Counted from the first letter of the stretch, positions 39,801 through 52,800 are shown. The stretch is DNA of 64,000 nt from Anseranas semipalmata (GCA_013399115.1 VXAA01004291.1:124001-188000), one strand, 5' to 3'. The notes: generated by a model not told the origin, from the letters alone. Numbers and translations are program-made.

Positions 39801-42800
39801 TACAATTAAGAATTGTAATTGTGAATCGTGTCCATTTTTTTTGCTAGACAAACAGTACAAATTTGATGCTTCTTTAAGTCTCTTGTGATCATTTTTTCGC
39901 ATGCTCTCAGAACAATCTCTGTTCTTGCATAAAAATTCTGCACTAATTGAATTAACAAACCAACATCAGTATTTGTAGTGTGACTATTTTATAGACTATT
40001 GGCATGTATTCTTCTTTCTAAAAACAGGTATGTAAACTGTGCTATTGGTGGTCCCAATGACCTATATAACAGTTTTTTAATCATTGTTCCATTCCATTTG
40101 AATGGTCAGATAATCAGCTGTCATTTAAAGCATGACTCACCTTTCTAAACCATAAAAATGGCTTTCTGAATTTTGAAAACAATATACGGGATCTCAGTAG
40201 AATAGGTATATAAAATACTAAATTTTGCACATTATTCCCACTGTAGGGGAAATTAGCTGTAGTCTTAGCTATCTTACGGTGTTAGAATACACAATATATA
40301 GACATTATGCAAGATATGCATAGTGCTTGCATAGGATATGCAACTCTCCCGATCTGAGTTTTTAATCAAAGTTTAGAGCTTTTAGACTTTTAATTAGCCA
40401 TTTATTATTAGAACAATCTACTTCTTTGAAAATTTTTCTTAAAATAATAATAAATATGACTTTGTACCATCATCCTTGATGCCTTTAGTATCTACAGGAA
40501 ATTGCTAAGGGAAGAGAACTGACCTCTATTTTACCTGGGTCAATTTATCATGGTATGACCTGAGTCCAGCTTGAAAGATCACAGTTCCAACAATGGAGCT
40601 TAGCTCCATATCTGAGTTTAGAAAGGAAAAGGATCATTTAACTTGCTGAATTACTGGCATCACCACTTCCTCTATTCACTTACTGCTTTTTAGGTGCAAG
40701 TTCTGCAAGCCATGCCTCACTAGTCAAACCTGGCAGTGACTGCCCAAGCAATTCAGTTCAAGCACTAGACACATGACTGCTTTTCATTGTTACAAACATT
40801 TAGGATTGGTTTTGATTCATCATTCATCTTACGGTGAACTAATACTAGAGCTTTTTTCCCTGAGTAGCACTCTGAAATTAGGCTGCAAAGTAACCTATAC
40901 AACTCAGAGCTCTTCTCCCTCTCCCCCAATTAAAACTTACGCATAGTGTTTTTAACAAAGCAATCCATACTGCACACATATATTGGATCCTCATTTTAGC
41001 ACCTTCTGCTATAGTTCCAATGTTTAGCTACGTTAGTACAAATGCTACGTGTTTTCCAAATGGGAAGTTCATTAAAAATGAGTAGTTCCTCCCCTAAGTT
41101 TGAAGAAAAGTGTACAGACAATGCAAAAAAGATAGTTGGGTTAAGTCAGCCTGCAGGAATTTTTTTGTGGTTGCTGCAGTTAAAAATTTCAATGGTTCGT
41201 TGCCTACTAGAACTTAATGCTTTTAGTGTGCATAGATATATCCAAAAGTTCACTCTGAGGATACTTAAGCTTGATCATCACTCTCAGGTATCTTAAGCAG
41301 CCTCATTTATACAAGAAAAGTGTGTAGGGAGTTTTACCAGAATTCTGGAAAGCCATGAAGCAGCAGCATGAGTGGTTTACCCCTTTCTCCGGCAGCCACA
41401 TAGTGGAATCTTAACCCTGAATCCTAGAACGAGAGAAAAAGAAGTATTGTGGTATTGTGTTTTTATTGCTGCATAGAACTGCTGTACTGGGATTCAAGAA
41501 TGAATATAGTTTTAGACAATTTTTTAAGGAACAATGTATTGTCCCTGAAAAAAAAAATCGAATTGTCTGTTCTCAAAGCTGAAGTCTTCTGCGATCCCGA
41601 GATCAGGTCCCGCTGCACCCTGGCAGTGCTGAGCATCCCACAGCCCAGCTGCACGGCTCCGTCCAGGGAGGGCCATCGGTAATGCACATCAGGCCGGGCT
41701 GCCTGCGTGTCCATTCAGCCACGGGCACGCTCACGGTTCTGAGAGCACCTCCTGGCATGGGGAGTGGGAAGGGAAGATTGTTGTAGGAGCTAGAACCTTT
41801 CACACAGGCATGGCACGTGCTTTATGGAAAGACTTTTAAGACATGGTATACTTTAAACGCATTTTCAATCTTTCACTTAGTATCTGAGATTATGCAACCA
41901 TTTAAAATCGTCACATTGCAATCTGGCACAATAAAGGACAGCACGGATTCTTAACAACACAAAGCAATCAAAGTTAAACAACTACAAAGCAAGTATTTTT
42001 TGCTTGTTTTTTACTGTTCAAGGCTTCAGACTTGCTTCAGAAAAGAAATCCTTAATGTAATCATCTTCTTTCTACCCTGTCTGTAGTCACTATTTCTGAT
42101 GCACCTTTTAAGAAAATGGGTCTTACAAGAATTACCAGCAGGCAAGTAACTTATTGTTAGCAGTCCTGATGCTGAACATTGAAATGCCATTGAAGTGAAG
42201 AGATGCATGCAAGCTTACACTAAATAAAGGTCAAATCTGGTAAATAAGATGAAATTATGACCTACCAGGCTTACTGAATTCTTGCACAGATGTGGATACA
42301 GAACTTGAGAAAGACTTAGCTCACAAAATACACCACGCTGTTTAGAAGTCATGTGAAGGAAACTGCAGGAAGGTCAACAGCTCCTGAACAAATGTCAGAG
42401 CCCGCACCGTCTCTGCTATTTTAAAAAGGGCAGAAAAAACTCATGCCTTTGCTGTAGATCAAGACCTCATGTCATGTTACGGATCACAACTGCACAGAAA
42501 GTTTTTCTTGCCCAAGATGCTTCAAATTCTCTGAAATACCTTGGCGCTGCTAAGTCACTAACCAGCTACAAACCCATGAACTTACATCTTGGTTTTTGAA
42601 AAGGCTCTGAAAAGGAAATAACTGTTTTCTTATTTTCATATTCACTATGGATACAGTAGGGTCTTTTTGCTCAGTTCTGCCCAAAGTTACTCTAACATTT
42701 CTCCTCTGGGATGCCAATTAAGTTGAAGTCCCTAGATGTAGAAATAGCTATACATTTCTAAGTACTTACTGATCTCTTCTCAGTACATTTTAGGGCCAGT

Positions 42801-44334
42801 ACATCATCTTCACCATTCTCTGTATCATCCCTGCCTTTGATCCCTTTTAAACCATGGAAGTTTCTCAGTTTTCTTCCGGAGAGTCTCTTCTCACTTTAGT
42901 GGGTAGTTGGTTCGCCCTCCTCCATCCTGCTTCTTTCAGTTAGTGTCCTTTAGGGATTTACCCTCAATGCTTTTATTTTAATCTATTTATTGCTTTTAAG
43001 GACATCGCCTTTACTCATACAAATTCAATCAACGCTTGTGCAGCAGCAGTTTAAATGTTGCATGCCCCAAACTAAGCCCACCTTCTACCTTTTCAGTTGC
43101 TCCTTTCGGTCCCCTTTTTCCTGTTACTGCAACAATCCTTGTGGTCCCCAGGACACACACAGGATGTTGCCATCTTCTTTGAAACCCGCTTTTTTCTTTC
43201 TTTTGCTGAAATCTGTACAGCTCTGTAGGACATGTGTTTGGAAGGTAATCCAGTAGCCTGCTGTTACCCAGTGGCAAGAGGCTTTCCTACTGCCTGAAAA
43301 GAGCGTCGTACTGACAGCGGTTCCATTTGCCCCCAAATGCTCTTATTACTGCCACAGCCCTCACTTCCCATCAACCCAGTCACTTGCTGTTGGGTGCTGT
43401 AGGAAGAGGAATGCAGCATACGAGTGGAAAAGCATGTGCATGCCTCCTAGTGATGCTGGAAAAAGAAAACAGGCGAATCACGAGAAACTGAGCGGCTTAA
43501 TAATTTGTATCAGTGCCGCTTGGCAAAAACGCACCTGCACAGGTCCCAGAGAACTGAGATCTCGGTGCTCGTTTCATTAAAAATAACGCTTTACGAAACT
43601 GGCGGTGCCCGCCTTGCTCACCTACAGCTGTGACAGCAACTTCGCTCGGCGCGTCTGCCGGAGGAGCAAGTCNNNNNNNNNNNNNNNNNNNNNNNNNNNN
43701 NNNNNNNNNNNNNNNNNNNNNNNNNNNNNNNNNNNNNNNNNNNNNNNNNNNNNNNNNNNNNNNNNNNNNNNNNNNNNNNNNNNNNNNNNNNNNNNNNNNN
43801 NNNNNNNNNNNNNNNNNNNNNNNNNNNNNNNNNNNNNNNNNNNNNNNNNNNNNNNNNNNNNNNNNNNNNNNNNNNNNNNNNNNNNNNNNNNNNNNNNNNN
43901 NNNNNNNNNNNNNNNNNNNNNNNNNNNNNNNNNNNNNNNNNNNNNNNNNNNNNNNNNNNNNNNNNNNNNNNNNNNNNNNNNNNNNNNNNNNNNNNNNNNN
44001 NNNNNNNNNNNNNNNNNNNNNNNNNNNNNNNNNNNNNNNNNNNNNNNNNNNNNNNNNNNNNNNNNNNNNNNNNNNNNNNNNNNNNNNNNNNNNNNNNNNN
44101 NNNNNNNNNNNNNNNNNNNNNNNNNNNNNNNNNNNNNNNNNNNNNNNNNNNNNNNNNNNNNNNNNNNNNNNNNNNNNNNNNNNNNNNNNNNNNNNNNNNN
44201 NNNNNNNNNNNNNNNNNNNNNNNNNNNNNNNNNNNNNNNNNNNNNNNNNNNNNNNNNNNNNNNNNNNNNNNNNNNNNNNNNNNNNNNNNNNNNNNNNNNN
44301 NNNNNNNNNNNNNNNNNNNNNNNNNNNNNNNNNN
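27624..44334 (-). CDS. EPHX4: EPHX4, epoxide hydrolase 4 (gene-level entry; exon 1 hidden)
   Basis: Six exons (2-7) join without a break into 286 codons plus stop, matching the human protein from residue about 77 to its end (human 362 aa). It is an alpha/beta-hydrolase: oxyanion motif HGFPEFW, nucleophile Asp in GHDWGG, cap-domain Tyr in INHYRN, acid Asp in WGERDAFM and catalytic His in SHWLQ. All expected catalytic residues are present. From family knowledge it is a membrane-anchored relative of EPHX3 whose physiological substrate is not settled. The N-terminal membrane anchor is encoded by exon 1, which should lie in the N run at 43673-44334 inside a CpG island. Intron 1 is about 2 kb or more, and intron 6 is about 3.9 kb. 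The neighbours are BRDT upstream and BTBD8 downstream, all on one strand. Confidence 0.96.
29860..30140. other. CpG-dense block inside EPHX4 intron 6
   Basis: This stretch holds clearly more CpG dinucleotides than the AT-rich intron around it, including a GGTGCGAGCCC sequence near 29892 that resembles an RNA polymerase III B box. It has no long open frame and no splice-flanked exon. It could be the relic of an old tRNA-derived SINE, a conserved non-coding element, or chance. I do not recognise a family. Confidence 0.3.
30193..30232. repeat. 20-base tandem duplication rich in TAAT/ATTA
   Basis: Two adjacent copies (30193-30212 and 30213-30232) share the first 15 bases GATTAACAGTAATTA and then diverge. 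Each contains homeodomain-type TAAT cores. It lies in EPHX4 intron 6. Any regulatory role is speculative. Confidence 0.7.
31772..31920 (-). CDS. EPHX4: EPHX4 exon 6 (cap domain)
   Basis: 149 bases, phase 0 in, phase 2 out; acceptor TTTGTAG, donor GTCAGT. It encodes VLKSLFTSQATGIGRKGCRL, then TAEDIEAYLYVFSQPGAL and INHYRNIF. The Tyr of NHYRN is the proton-donor residue known in this family. Confidence 0.97.
32869..32972 (-). CDS. EPHX4: EPHX4 exon 5 (cap domain)
   Basis: 104 bases, phase 1 in, phase 0 out; acceptor TTGTTTCAG, donor GTGAGC. It encodes EYILRHPSQLIKSGYYFFFQ, then MPWFPEFMFTVNDFK. The Q-x-PWFPE motif is characteristic of the EPHX3/EPHX4 cap region. Confidence 0.97.
35581..35709 (-). 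CDS. EPHX4: EPHX4 exon 4 (nucleophile elbow)
   Basis: 129 bases, phase 1 in and out; acceptor CGGTAG, donor GTGAGT. It encodes GYNKCVLIGHDWGGMIAWLV, then AICYPEMVTKLIVVNFPHPS. The Asp in GHDWGG is the catalytic nucleophile. The sequence is nearly identical to human EPHX4. Confidence 0.97.
37727..37884 (-). CDS. EPHX4: EPHX4 exon 3
   Basis: 158 bases, phase 2 in, phase 1 out; acceptor TTTCTTAG, donor GTGCGT. It encodes YSWRHQLREFKSEYRVVALD, then LRGYGETDAPSHKENYKLDC and LITDIKDILESL. The D-x-RGYG-x-T/S-D motif follows the oxyanion strand in epoxide hydrolases. Confidence 0.97.
41338..41423 (-). CDS. EPHX4: EPHX4 exon 2 (oxyanion motif)
   Basis: 86 bases, phase 0 in, phase 2 out; acceptor TTCTAG, donor GTAAAA. 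It encodes DSGLRFHYVAAGERGKPLML, then LLHGFPEFW, split at the final Trp codon. HGFPEFW is the HGxP oxyanion-hole motif. Confidence 0.97.
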
Positions 44335-44640
44335 CGGCGAGCGGCGCTCCCGCACGGCCGGCCCCGGAACGCCGCGAGCCGAAATAAGCAAGGAGCGGCC
44401 CCGGGGCAAGGGCGCCGCTCCCGCAGCCGCGCTCCGGCAGAGCCGCCAAACGCAGCGAGACTCGCTCGCAGCGTCGCTGCCAAAGGTGCGCCGGGGCTGT
44501 GCGGGGCAGCCTCGCCGCTGGTGCCTTGGCAAGGTCCTCGAGCGCGATTGCTTTGCTCGCTCGGGTCGCCTCTGCGGTCACGCTTACCTTACTTACCTGT
44601 GAAACGAGGCACGGGCGTGCGGCCGTGGGCTTGCAACTCT
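43590..44640 (-). promoter_or_regulatory. EPHX4: CpG island with inferred EPHX4 promoter and exon 1
   Basis: 43590-43672 and 44335-44640 are strongly CpG-rich on both sides of an N run, next to AT-rich flanks. EPHX4 exon 2 at 41.4 kb begins in phase 0, so exon 1 must end on a codon boundary upstream. None of the visible flanking frames resembles the EPHX4 N-terminus. Exon 1 and the start codon are therefore placed in the gap by inference. Confidence 0.7.
43673..44334. other. Assembly gap (662 N)
   Basis: A run of N inside a CpG island. Long open frames spanning it have no evidential value. It probably hides exon 1 of EPHX4. Confidence 0.99.
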
Positions 44641-47600
44641 TATTTTTAAAAACTGCGTTCTTTTGCTGCTGTTTAACAACTGTCCACTTAAAGGTGATTT
44701 TGTAAATGTATTACACCTTTAGTTGCATACTCTTTCACGTTTCCAAAAGACATACAGATTTTGAGCTCCAGCACAAACATTTATAATTTAAAAAATGGAA
44801 CTTACTCTAATCAAGAAATTTGCTAGCGGAGGAAATTGGATCATTGTTACTATATCTGTTCCAGCAGAGATTAATTTGGTGCTCAGCCACCCAGGGCTGA
44901 CATCGGACAAGCTTATGCCTGTCCATTAGCTGTGAATTGCTACAGGCACGAGGCAAGGAGTCACAGTCACGTGCGAGGCCACAGATGCTGAGATATGAAG
45001 GAAGGCCCCAGCCAGCACCTGTCAGGTATGAACCTACCGATAGGCAGGTGAAGGGCACTTTAGGATTAGAATGGTGTATGTAATCCAAAATTACAAGAAA
45101 AAGCATAACTAGATTTAGCTATTAATCCTACAGGTTATAAAAATACAGGTACTTGCTACGGTTCATCAGTTCTGCAAGATAAAGAAATGTAGGCTTAGTA
45201 GTTGCCGAGTGCAAGGAAAGTGGCTCTGAGCTTGCATGTCAAATCCCGATCTGACTCCTTGCACAGCCTGCTCACTTCAGTCCTTGGTCTAAACCCCTTG
45301 TTTCTCAGACTGCAGGGTACGGGCAGGTCCAGGGCTTGTAGAGGCCCTGTGGGAGAGTCACAGCCAGTAATGCAGACCTGTGTGCAACTACCAGCATGGC
45401 TTTTGGGGATTTGGCCAAATTTTACTTGAATTTGACCAAGACCAGAATTTGTACTTGGTTCGGCTAAGTTTGGAGGATTAGAGCTCCCAAGAAATGTTTT
45501 TTGTTCCTTCAAACAGTACAAAAGTAGAAGCTGGTGCAAGGATGCCATGTGTCTGTTAACTAACACATATAATTTAATGAGTTATTTAAATTAAAAAAAA
45601 AAACACAAATTGGATATGCATGCATACAGACAGAATATATATCATTTTACACTGTGCATAGAACACAGCTTGCAGACAATTTTTGTCTGTATCATACCAA
45701 ATGCTTTCTCCTACTTGTTCTAAATTCAGACTTACAAATATAGGCACTGATGTTGAAACCTTGTCCCTTTGAAGGCAGTGGCAGAATTAATGCTGATTTC
45801 AACAGGTTCAAGTTTTTTTTTAAAAATCAAATGAACTTATGCAGCAGGAAGGAAAGTTATAATTGCCCATTTTCATGCATTTTTAAGCTTAAAAAATACA
45901 AAACCAGTATCTGAAATTATTTTTTTTTACTAATAAAGGTAAGATCTTCAAGTAAAAAACTGCCTAACTTCCTTTTATCAATAACAAATGAAATCTCAGT
46001 AACCCACGGCAGCTGACAACAGTTGTTGGTTTACATATTTAGAAAATTCTGTGAATCATGCTGCTCACTGTCCGTGCTTATTGGCTGAATGTGAACCCCA
46101 CAGATTTGAGGTCAGGAGCTTTATCAGGCCGCTGGGGAAAAAATGCTGGGCTATTTAAGGCTCCCTTCCTTGTCTTAGGCAAGAAGAGAAGGAACAACAT
46201 CAGAAGCTGGTATGATTCAGTTCAGACACTAACCTCTGCAGACTCCAGCAGGATTATATGAATCATGCCTACCAAGCTTGAGCCTTCCGTTCATACTCCA
46301 ATTACTCATACCGCCAACCCTAGGAATAGCACATCACTAATTTTTTATACATCAGCCTTTGTGCTGATAACCTTTCTTGTAGGGAAGAAGTCTTTGCAGC
46401 TCCTCAGTATCAGACTGGCTGCAGCAGGATTTTCCCCAAAGTGTGTCTGAGCAGACCAGTGACCCAGTTAGATAAGTTAGGAAGCCTGGCAGGAGGAAAG
46501 CAACCAACGTTACTGTGTCACAGTAGTCATTGAGCTCCTCGGAGAAACAAGGTTGGAAATCCTGGAGTTGACCACAAGCTTCCACCTGCTTCCAGAGAAA
46601 GCTTGATGAAAGCCCAGCCGTAGATTAGGCAGAGCACTCACAAAATGATGGTAGCCATCTAGAATACAAGGGGGATTAAGAATGGAACAGTGATGTGCAT
46701 TCTTATAAGCAGGTATTTGGCCAAACTAAGCCATATTTCTTGTACAAACCTCAGAGCTATTTTTTCTTCCACAAAAATAGAACCAAATCTATTTCTAGTT
46801 TATACATGTAACTACCTGGGTGGCTTTATGTCAAACTTTTAAGTGATACACAACTTTTGCAGTAGCCGATGGGGTTTAGCTACACAATCTTCAGGTACAG
46901 ATCTGGTATCAGAGCTAGGAAGATGATAGCACTGGGGACCTACCAGTTTGGAGCAGCTTTTGTACAGTGAAATTGCTACTACTGCCTTCAGCCCACCCTG
47001 GCTCAGTGTCTCCAGGCACCTCCAGCTGAGCTACTTTAGCCTCCCTCTGCCAAGGAAGCGGTAGAACTCTTCTACTGAGGAATGCTTCCTTTGTATTCCA
47101 AGACCATGGCGTCTACATACGTGTGGGCAAACCTGTTGGCATGTCAAATGTCTTCCACACATTCCAGCATTTTCCAGAAGAGTTCAGAATCTGCTGTATA
47201 TCTCATGCCAAGTAATGACAAATATGAATAAATAGAGAAACACAATTATTTCTCTAGCATCCTTGGATTTTGATTTTCCTATCCTTTGCTCTAGATTGTT
47301 GTTCTAATGGGTTCCAAGCCAAACAAACCCCAGGGCAGATTGTTTTACAAGCTCTGTCAGTGTGCTCTGCCCTCATGGTGTGCCATCTGCTTGCTTATCT
47401 TTCGTCAGTTCAACTCATCTCGTTTCTCTGAGAGACAAAAGAGGATGACTTTGCACATCATTGACTCTGCCTCCAGCTGATAGTAACAAAATTTAACACA
47501 TTCCCTTGATTAATGACAGAGGACAGTAAAGCTTTTAAGTTACCTTTCATTTAGGTGTAGATACTATCTACTAGTATAGATGCTAGTACAGAAACGATGC

Positions 47601-49620
47601 ATTAGTGCAATTATTTTCACAAATGCTCAAGGTAACTTAATGGTGTAACAGATCTTTGTTCATGTTTTAATAGTTAGGTAACTAGCATACTTAGTCTGTT
47701 TAGCTGTATCTGCACAAGTGGTATTCATGCTCGCCTCTGGTGACAGCTCTGGGCAAATGCAATTGTTGTAGGCTCGCTACTCACATTTGGAGGCCATTTC
47801 CCTTTCCTCCGAACTCGGCATGCCTGTAGGTAGGAACTGATTATTCTCTAAGTGACTTGTGGGATGCAAATAAAAGGTTTATCAGATTAGCGTTAGCACC
47901 ACTGACATTATGATAAGTCATGATGACAACGTAGACCAGTGTGAAATAATAGTGATTTTTCTTCCCCTGTGCATCACAGTTAATAAGAGAAGGCTAATTT
48001 CATATCTAGCTCTTGAGCAGGTGAAGCTGTGGCCAGAGAAGTTGTTACAGAAGCTAGAATTAATTTTTGAATGGACAAGAGTACTAGCTCATATGGCTAT
48101 CTAGAATGCAAAGAATAAATTCTCACCCTCCCTTCCATAACCTCCTATTTCCAAAGCAGGAAATCTTGAGCTTGCATGAACCCAGTCAGAAAGCATGCCC
48201 AGACAATGGCAAGGTAGGGTGTCCCAAATGTGAACTGTAATATTTTATTGCAGGACAAATAGTTATTAATGACATATAAACTAGCAATGAAGGCAGGGCT
48301 AAATCACTTTTAATGCAGATGGAAAACAAGACATCTTAACAGCACCACTCTGTGTTATGACCCATCTTTCACCCAGAATCACTTTCCTATCAGAGTACTC
48401 AGATCTCTCAGATAGTGGGCACGAGCACACATCCACACAAAGCTCATACAAGAGGACATCCATAGATACTTCAAAGGGCAATACCCCAGTCTGAGCATTT
48501 GTCAATATAAAGTCTTTCTACAAATTAATGAATTACTACCATTCCAGTAGCAACAGACATAGAAGATACAGAGCAGCTTTTTAGGGCAGAATAAGTATTT
48601 TTGAGCAAGCACTACCTCTTCACCCAGATACCTGAAAGACAGGGCTACCATTTGTAGGCATACTTTAACTGTCTTTTATGTATTTAAGATGCAGTTTATG
48701 CCCTTTATCTGAAAATTCAGTTGTTTGTAGAAACTCTTGTCCACTTAGTTTACTTGGTTGGGTATCAGCATTACCTTCACTTCCAGCTCGATAGACCAGA
48801 GGGCTCCTGGGGGAGAGGGGGTTTTGAGGAGGAGGTTCAGCTAGGTCAATGGTCTCTAAAGTGGAGCACACAAGACAATCTGCTAGGGTGCAGGAAGAAA
48901 ATAGATTTTGAAGAAGAAATAGATCTTTTAGACTAGTTCCTACTTCAGACAAATATCCCAACATTATTAAAATCTTGCATTAATCAGAAAGCCTTTCGAA
49001 CTGGAGCCAGAAGTGGAATATTTTAGATAAATTCTTTCCATGAAGAATCAGAACCATCTGGCAAACATGCTTGCACACTTAACCAAATGTTATGTAAACA
49101 TAAAATACATTCAACAAAAGATCAACGTGTCTGTGCCTTAAGACATGCAAGTATACAGGATTTGCGAGTTAGATTTGCTGCTGAAATTACAGAGTTCCAG
49201 GAAATGTTGTTTTCTGATTACAAGTAGCATTACATATCCTGTAGAAGTTATCATTGTTATAAAGGTCTTTTGTCACAGCCCAGATTCTGTGCAAATGTGT
49301 CATAGTAAATGATCGTCCTAATGGTAATCACATAACTGACAAGACTTTGGTTTAAAGTAGTTTCTATAGGTGCATATTTAGTACACTGACTTAAGACAAA
49401 CACGAGAATTTGGCTATGCGCAGTATAAGATTCTCAGTTGTTTCTGAAAAAATGAATTAAAAAAATAGAAAAAAATCAAGAAGCTGATATTTTCTCATAT
49501 ATATACACACAACATATGAAACAGGAATCAGAACTATGTACCACTGCATAGCCGACTAGATTACACATACATTATAAACAAGAAAAAATATCTTGTGATG
49601 CTTCAGGTGTCGATGAACAA
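44641..49620. other. Intergenic spacer between BRDT 3' end and EPHX4 promoter
   Basis: About 5 kb with no splice-supported exon on either strand. A slightly GC-richer patch lies at 45.2-45.45 kb. The short open frames show no known domain. No recognisable transposon or RNA gene was seen. Confidence 0.6.
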
Positions 49621-49623
49621 GCT

Positions 49624-49629
49624 TTTAAT
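49624..49629 (-). terminator. BRDT: Candidate BRDT polyadenylation signal (ATTAAA)
   Basis: Minus-strand ATTAAA about 130 bases after the BRDT stop codon, followed by a T/G-rich stretch. A second ATTAAA lies at 49671-49676. No AATAAA was found this close, so the 3' end is uncertain. Confidence 0.35.
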
Positions 49630-49758
49630 ATTAAGCATTTTACAAGGGCTTACATGCTCTTTAAAGTGGCTTTAATGTTTAAGCTCGTAACTAGTACATT
49701 TTCAAAGTTGTACAGTTAGTAGTAGTGTCAAAGTTAAGTTCTACATTAGCTACAGCTT

Positions 49759-49827
49759 TCATTCAAGATTTTCTTCAAAAGTTGCCATAATATCACTCTG
49801 CAAATTCATATCAATTGTGCAAGCCAT
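49759..49827 (-). CDS. BRDT: BRDT last exon, C-terminal motif and stop
   Basis: 69 bases, phase 0, acceptor TTTCTTGCAG, stop TGA at 49759-49761. It encodes [20 protein letters not shown] then LE. Human BRDT ends with a very similar MVGTIDMTLQSDIM motif. This short acidic tail is part of the P-TEFb-interacting end known for long BET proteins. Confidence 0.95.
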   Translation of the reverse strand: MACTIDMNLQSDIMATFEENLE

Positions 49828-52800
49828 CTGCAAGAAAGCAAATCAGTGTATTTTTCAGAGCAGTCAGACAGTAATGAGTACTATGCAGGTCAAATATAAA
49901 GATCTAAGAAAAACCTACAAAGCTTATTTCCAAAAAAAGCGTACACTTCCTCTGTTATTACAAATTTGCATAAGCATGTTGAAGTCCTCTCTGAAAAGCG
50001 TTGAAGATGAAAGCTTCAGAAGACCTTACCTGAATCTTGTATGATCTTTATCATGCTGCAGTTTTTACATTCAATTGTAAAATATTATGAAATTTTTTTA
50101 AAACATTTAATCTAAAAAAATAATAGCAATTAAAAAGCATTCATTACCTATACAAAAAAAACCACTTGGCCAGTTTTAAAAAGGCTTAGTTTTGGTATTT
50201 CAGACTAGAACAGTATGGCTAACACTTTTGTTGATAGGTGGTATGTTTGTATGTTGAAAAGGATTGACAACCTGCAAGACCTGAGGTTTGAAGTTGAGAG
50301 AGCACGGATTCCCCTTTAAAATTTGATCTTGCTGTGCAATTATTGTAACCTCATAGGAATATAGGACCAAGTTTTTCATGTTATGCCACTTGAAGACCTA
50401 TTTGAGACTCCTGGTTCATTTTCGGGACTAACTTCAGGTAGCATAGTTCTGTTAGTTTCAATTGTTCAGGTCCTTTAAAATAAGCACCTGATCCAACTTT
50501 TTTTTTTTTTTTTAATTCTCTAATAGAATTGAAACAAAATCAGCTGAAAAGAGTCAGCAACTTACTACTTCTCTCCTTCTGCGTTCTTGTTCCATTTTTC
50601 TAGCCAAGTTACGGTCTTGAACAAGAGTGTGTTGTTGAGCTTCTGGCAGTTGTTTGCTCTTATCCTCTTCTTTTTGGGGCTCACAGTCTTTCATTGCCAT
50701 GACATCCAATCCCACGCCTTCATGGGTCCTTTACAGGAAGGAGAAGGGACAAGCATAGGCTAAAAGTAATTTCTTTTCTTCATAACAAGCCTGTGCAACT
50801 GAACAGAATCTGCAAATAAATCAGTGCATAGCACTTGGTGTGGTTCCATTTTACATGCTAATTCATAATAATTTCTCTTCCCAAGAGGTATGGTGCACAC
50901 AATTTTTATACTGAAGTAAGATAAGGTTTCCCGTGTTACATTGCCCATCTATGTGCACACAGGATTTATATATATGCTACACAAAACTTTCACTGAAGTC
51001 ACATTCTTTGAAAGACATATAAAGTTAACTTTGTTACTTTTCTGGCCAGTGATATTTTGCTTCCAACTTCTTCCTTCTCAACTATTTGAGTTCAATTTCA
51101 CTAACTTCAGGCAAGCGTCTCTGATGTCATTCCATAGATACTTCTCTTGCATTAGAAATGTTGGAGTAGTTAGCTGGACAAAGAGTAGTATCATACACCA
51201 GTGAATCTCTACCATCTAGAGGCTTAACGATTTATAGAAGGTACAGAAGAGTGTCAGGTCACGAACATGTCAGTCATGACTGTCAGGTCATTGAAAAAAA
51301 AAGAAAAGTTTCAGTAGCTCTGGCAACTATCTGGAATTGACGATGGTTATGCTACATGCCAATGAGGAGGGAAAGCACTGGCACTGCCAACTAAACCAGT
51401 TGCTTTTGCAGCTGTTAGGTGTAGGCTGCACCATTATCTCTAACAAGTCCTGCTAAAGCAGTACTGCTAATACAAGGTTTCTTTAGGAGAGGGAGGACTT
51501 TAAGCAAGCTCCAACATTATTTGCATGTATTGCAGCACTGCAGGTTGACCATTCTGAATGTGAAATAAGGGGGTTTCTAAAATTGGAAGTCTTCTCAATT
51601 TAGACCAGGGATGCTGCTGTGGAGGAATTTCAGTGCCTTGAAGTATTACAGCTGCTCAGAAGGTCTCAGTGTCCGTCACCCAGGGCAGATAGTTATGTAG
51701 CTCATGAGCATGAGCTACATGTCCAGTTTCCTCCTCATGGAAACTAGTAGCTGAGAGGTGCCATGACTACTCGCTATATGTTCTGAACAAGGAGTCTTGT
51801 TCATACTTTGATTATTAAAATAACACTCCAAACAGGTGAGTGATTCTGATTCTGACAGCCAGTGGTGGGCAGTAGCAGGAGAATTTCAGCACTGACTCTG
51901 ACATGGGGCCAAACAGACAAGAAAAGAAAATCAAGAGTACTGAGGAGGGAAATACAGAAAGTTTCAAAAAGGTAGCACACAGCTATTTAAGGTATTACCG
52001 CAACACAGTAATTAGTAGGCGGGCACTTATCCCGCTGAACTTAATAATAGGCCTCAGGCTGGGATACATACATGGGCACTCACTAAAACAGTGACTGCAA
52101 ATACCTAGTGGTGACTACTACAACAGTAGCTTATAAATATGTTTCTTTAGGCAATCAAAGAATTGTACTATATGAAGTGTTTCACACTGGCACTACTTTA
52201 GCTACATTAACACCAATTCTTGAAGACAAGATTATCCTACTTCCCCTTCAGATAGCAATACGATGGGAATTTTCAGGACTACAGATATAGAAAAGATAAT
52301 GAGGGCAGGCGTGAATTCTGGTCATGACTAGAGGAATTAAGTGCTCCAACAAGAAAAAAAGAGAATCTAAGAAGTTTCTTTGCCTACTGAAATGATACTG
52401 ATTTGCAAGGGAAAAAAACCACTTTGTGCATTTCAGATATGCAGTTGTGCTCTTCAGGTAGTGACCTGACACGTGGCAGTTGCCTAATCTGAACCACTCA
52501 ATCCTGAATAGCCAAGCCAGCCAGTGCCAAGCCACCTAGGATCAAGGTTTTGGACAGCAAGCAACACGTGCTTATGGCCTCTACTAGTTCAAAAGCTGCT
52601 GACTTTCTCTCCTTTAATTAATCATGTAGTACATAGATACACAACTGATTCCATAAAGGTTCTAGCCAATCGTTAGTGAATTACAGAACTGCATTAGTGA
52701 ATTTATTTTCTTACAACATATTCTGAGCACAGTTGTGGAGCATCATGCCAGCGTTCCACTAGTTACTGTCACTAGTCAGGTTATTCAACTGTAACAGTGC

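Noticed and set aside
43497..44649. Several overlapping 260-340 codon frames across the second gap
   Set aside because: They exist only because N does not create stops. GC-rich flanks are poor in stop codons, and none resembles the EPHX4 N-terminus.
46541..46575. GGTTGGAAATCCTGG, possibly a reverse-oriented CR1 tail
   Set aside because: The similarity stops after a few bases and no CR1 body or terminal repeat was seen.
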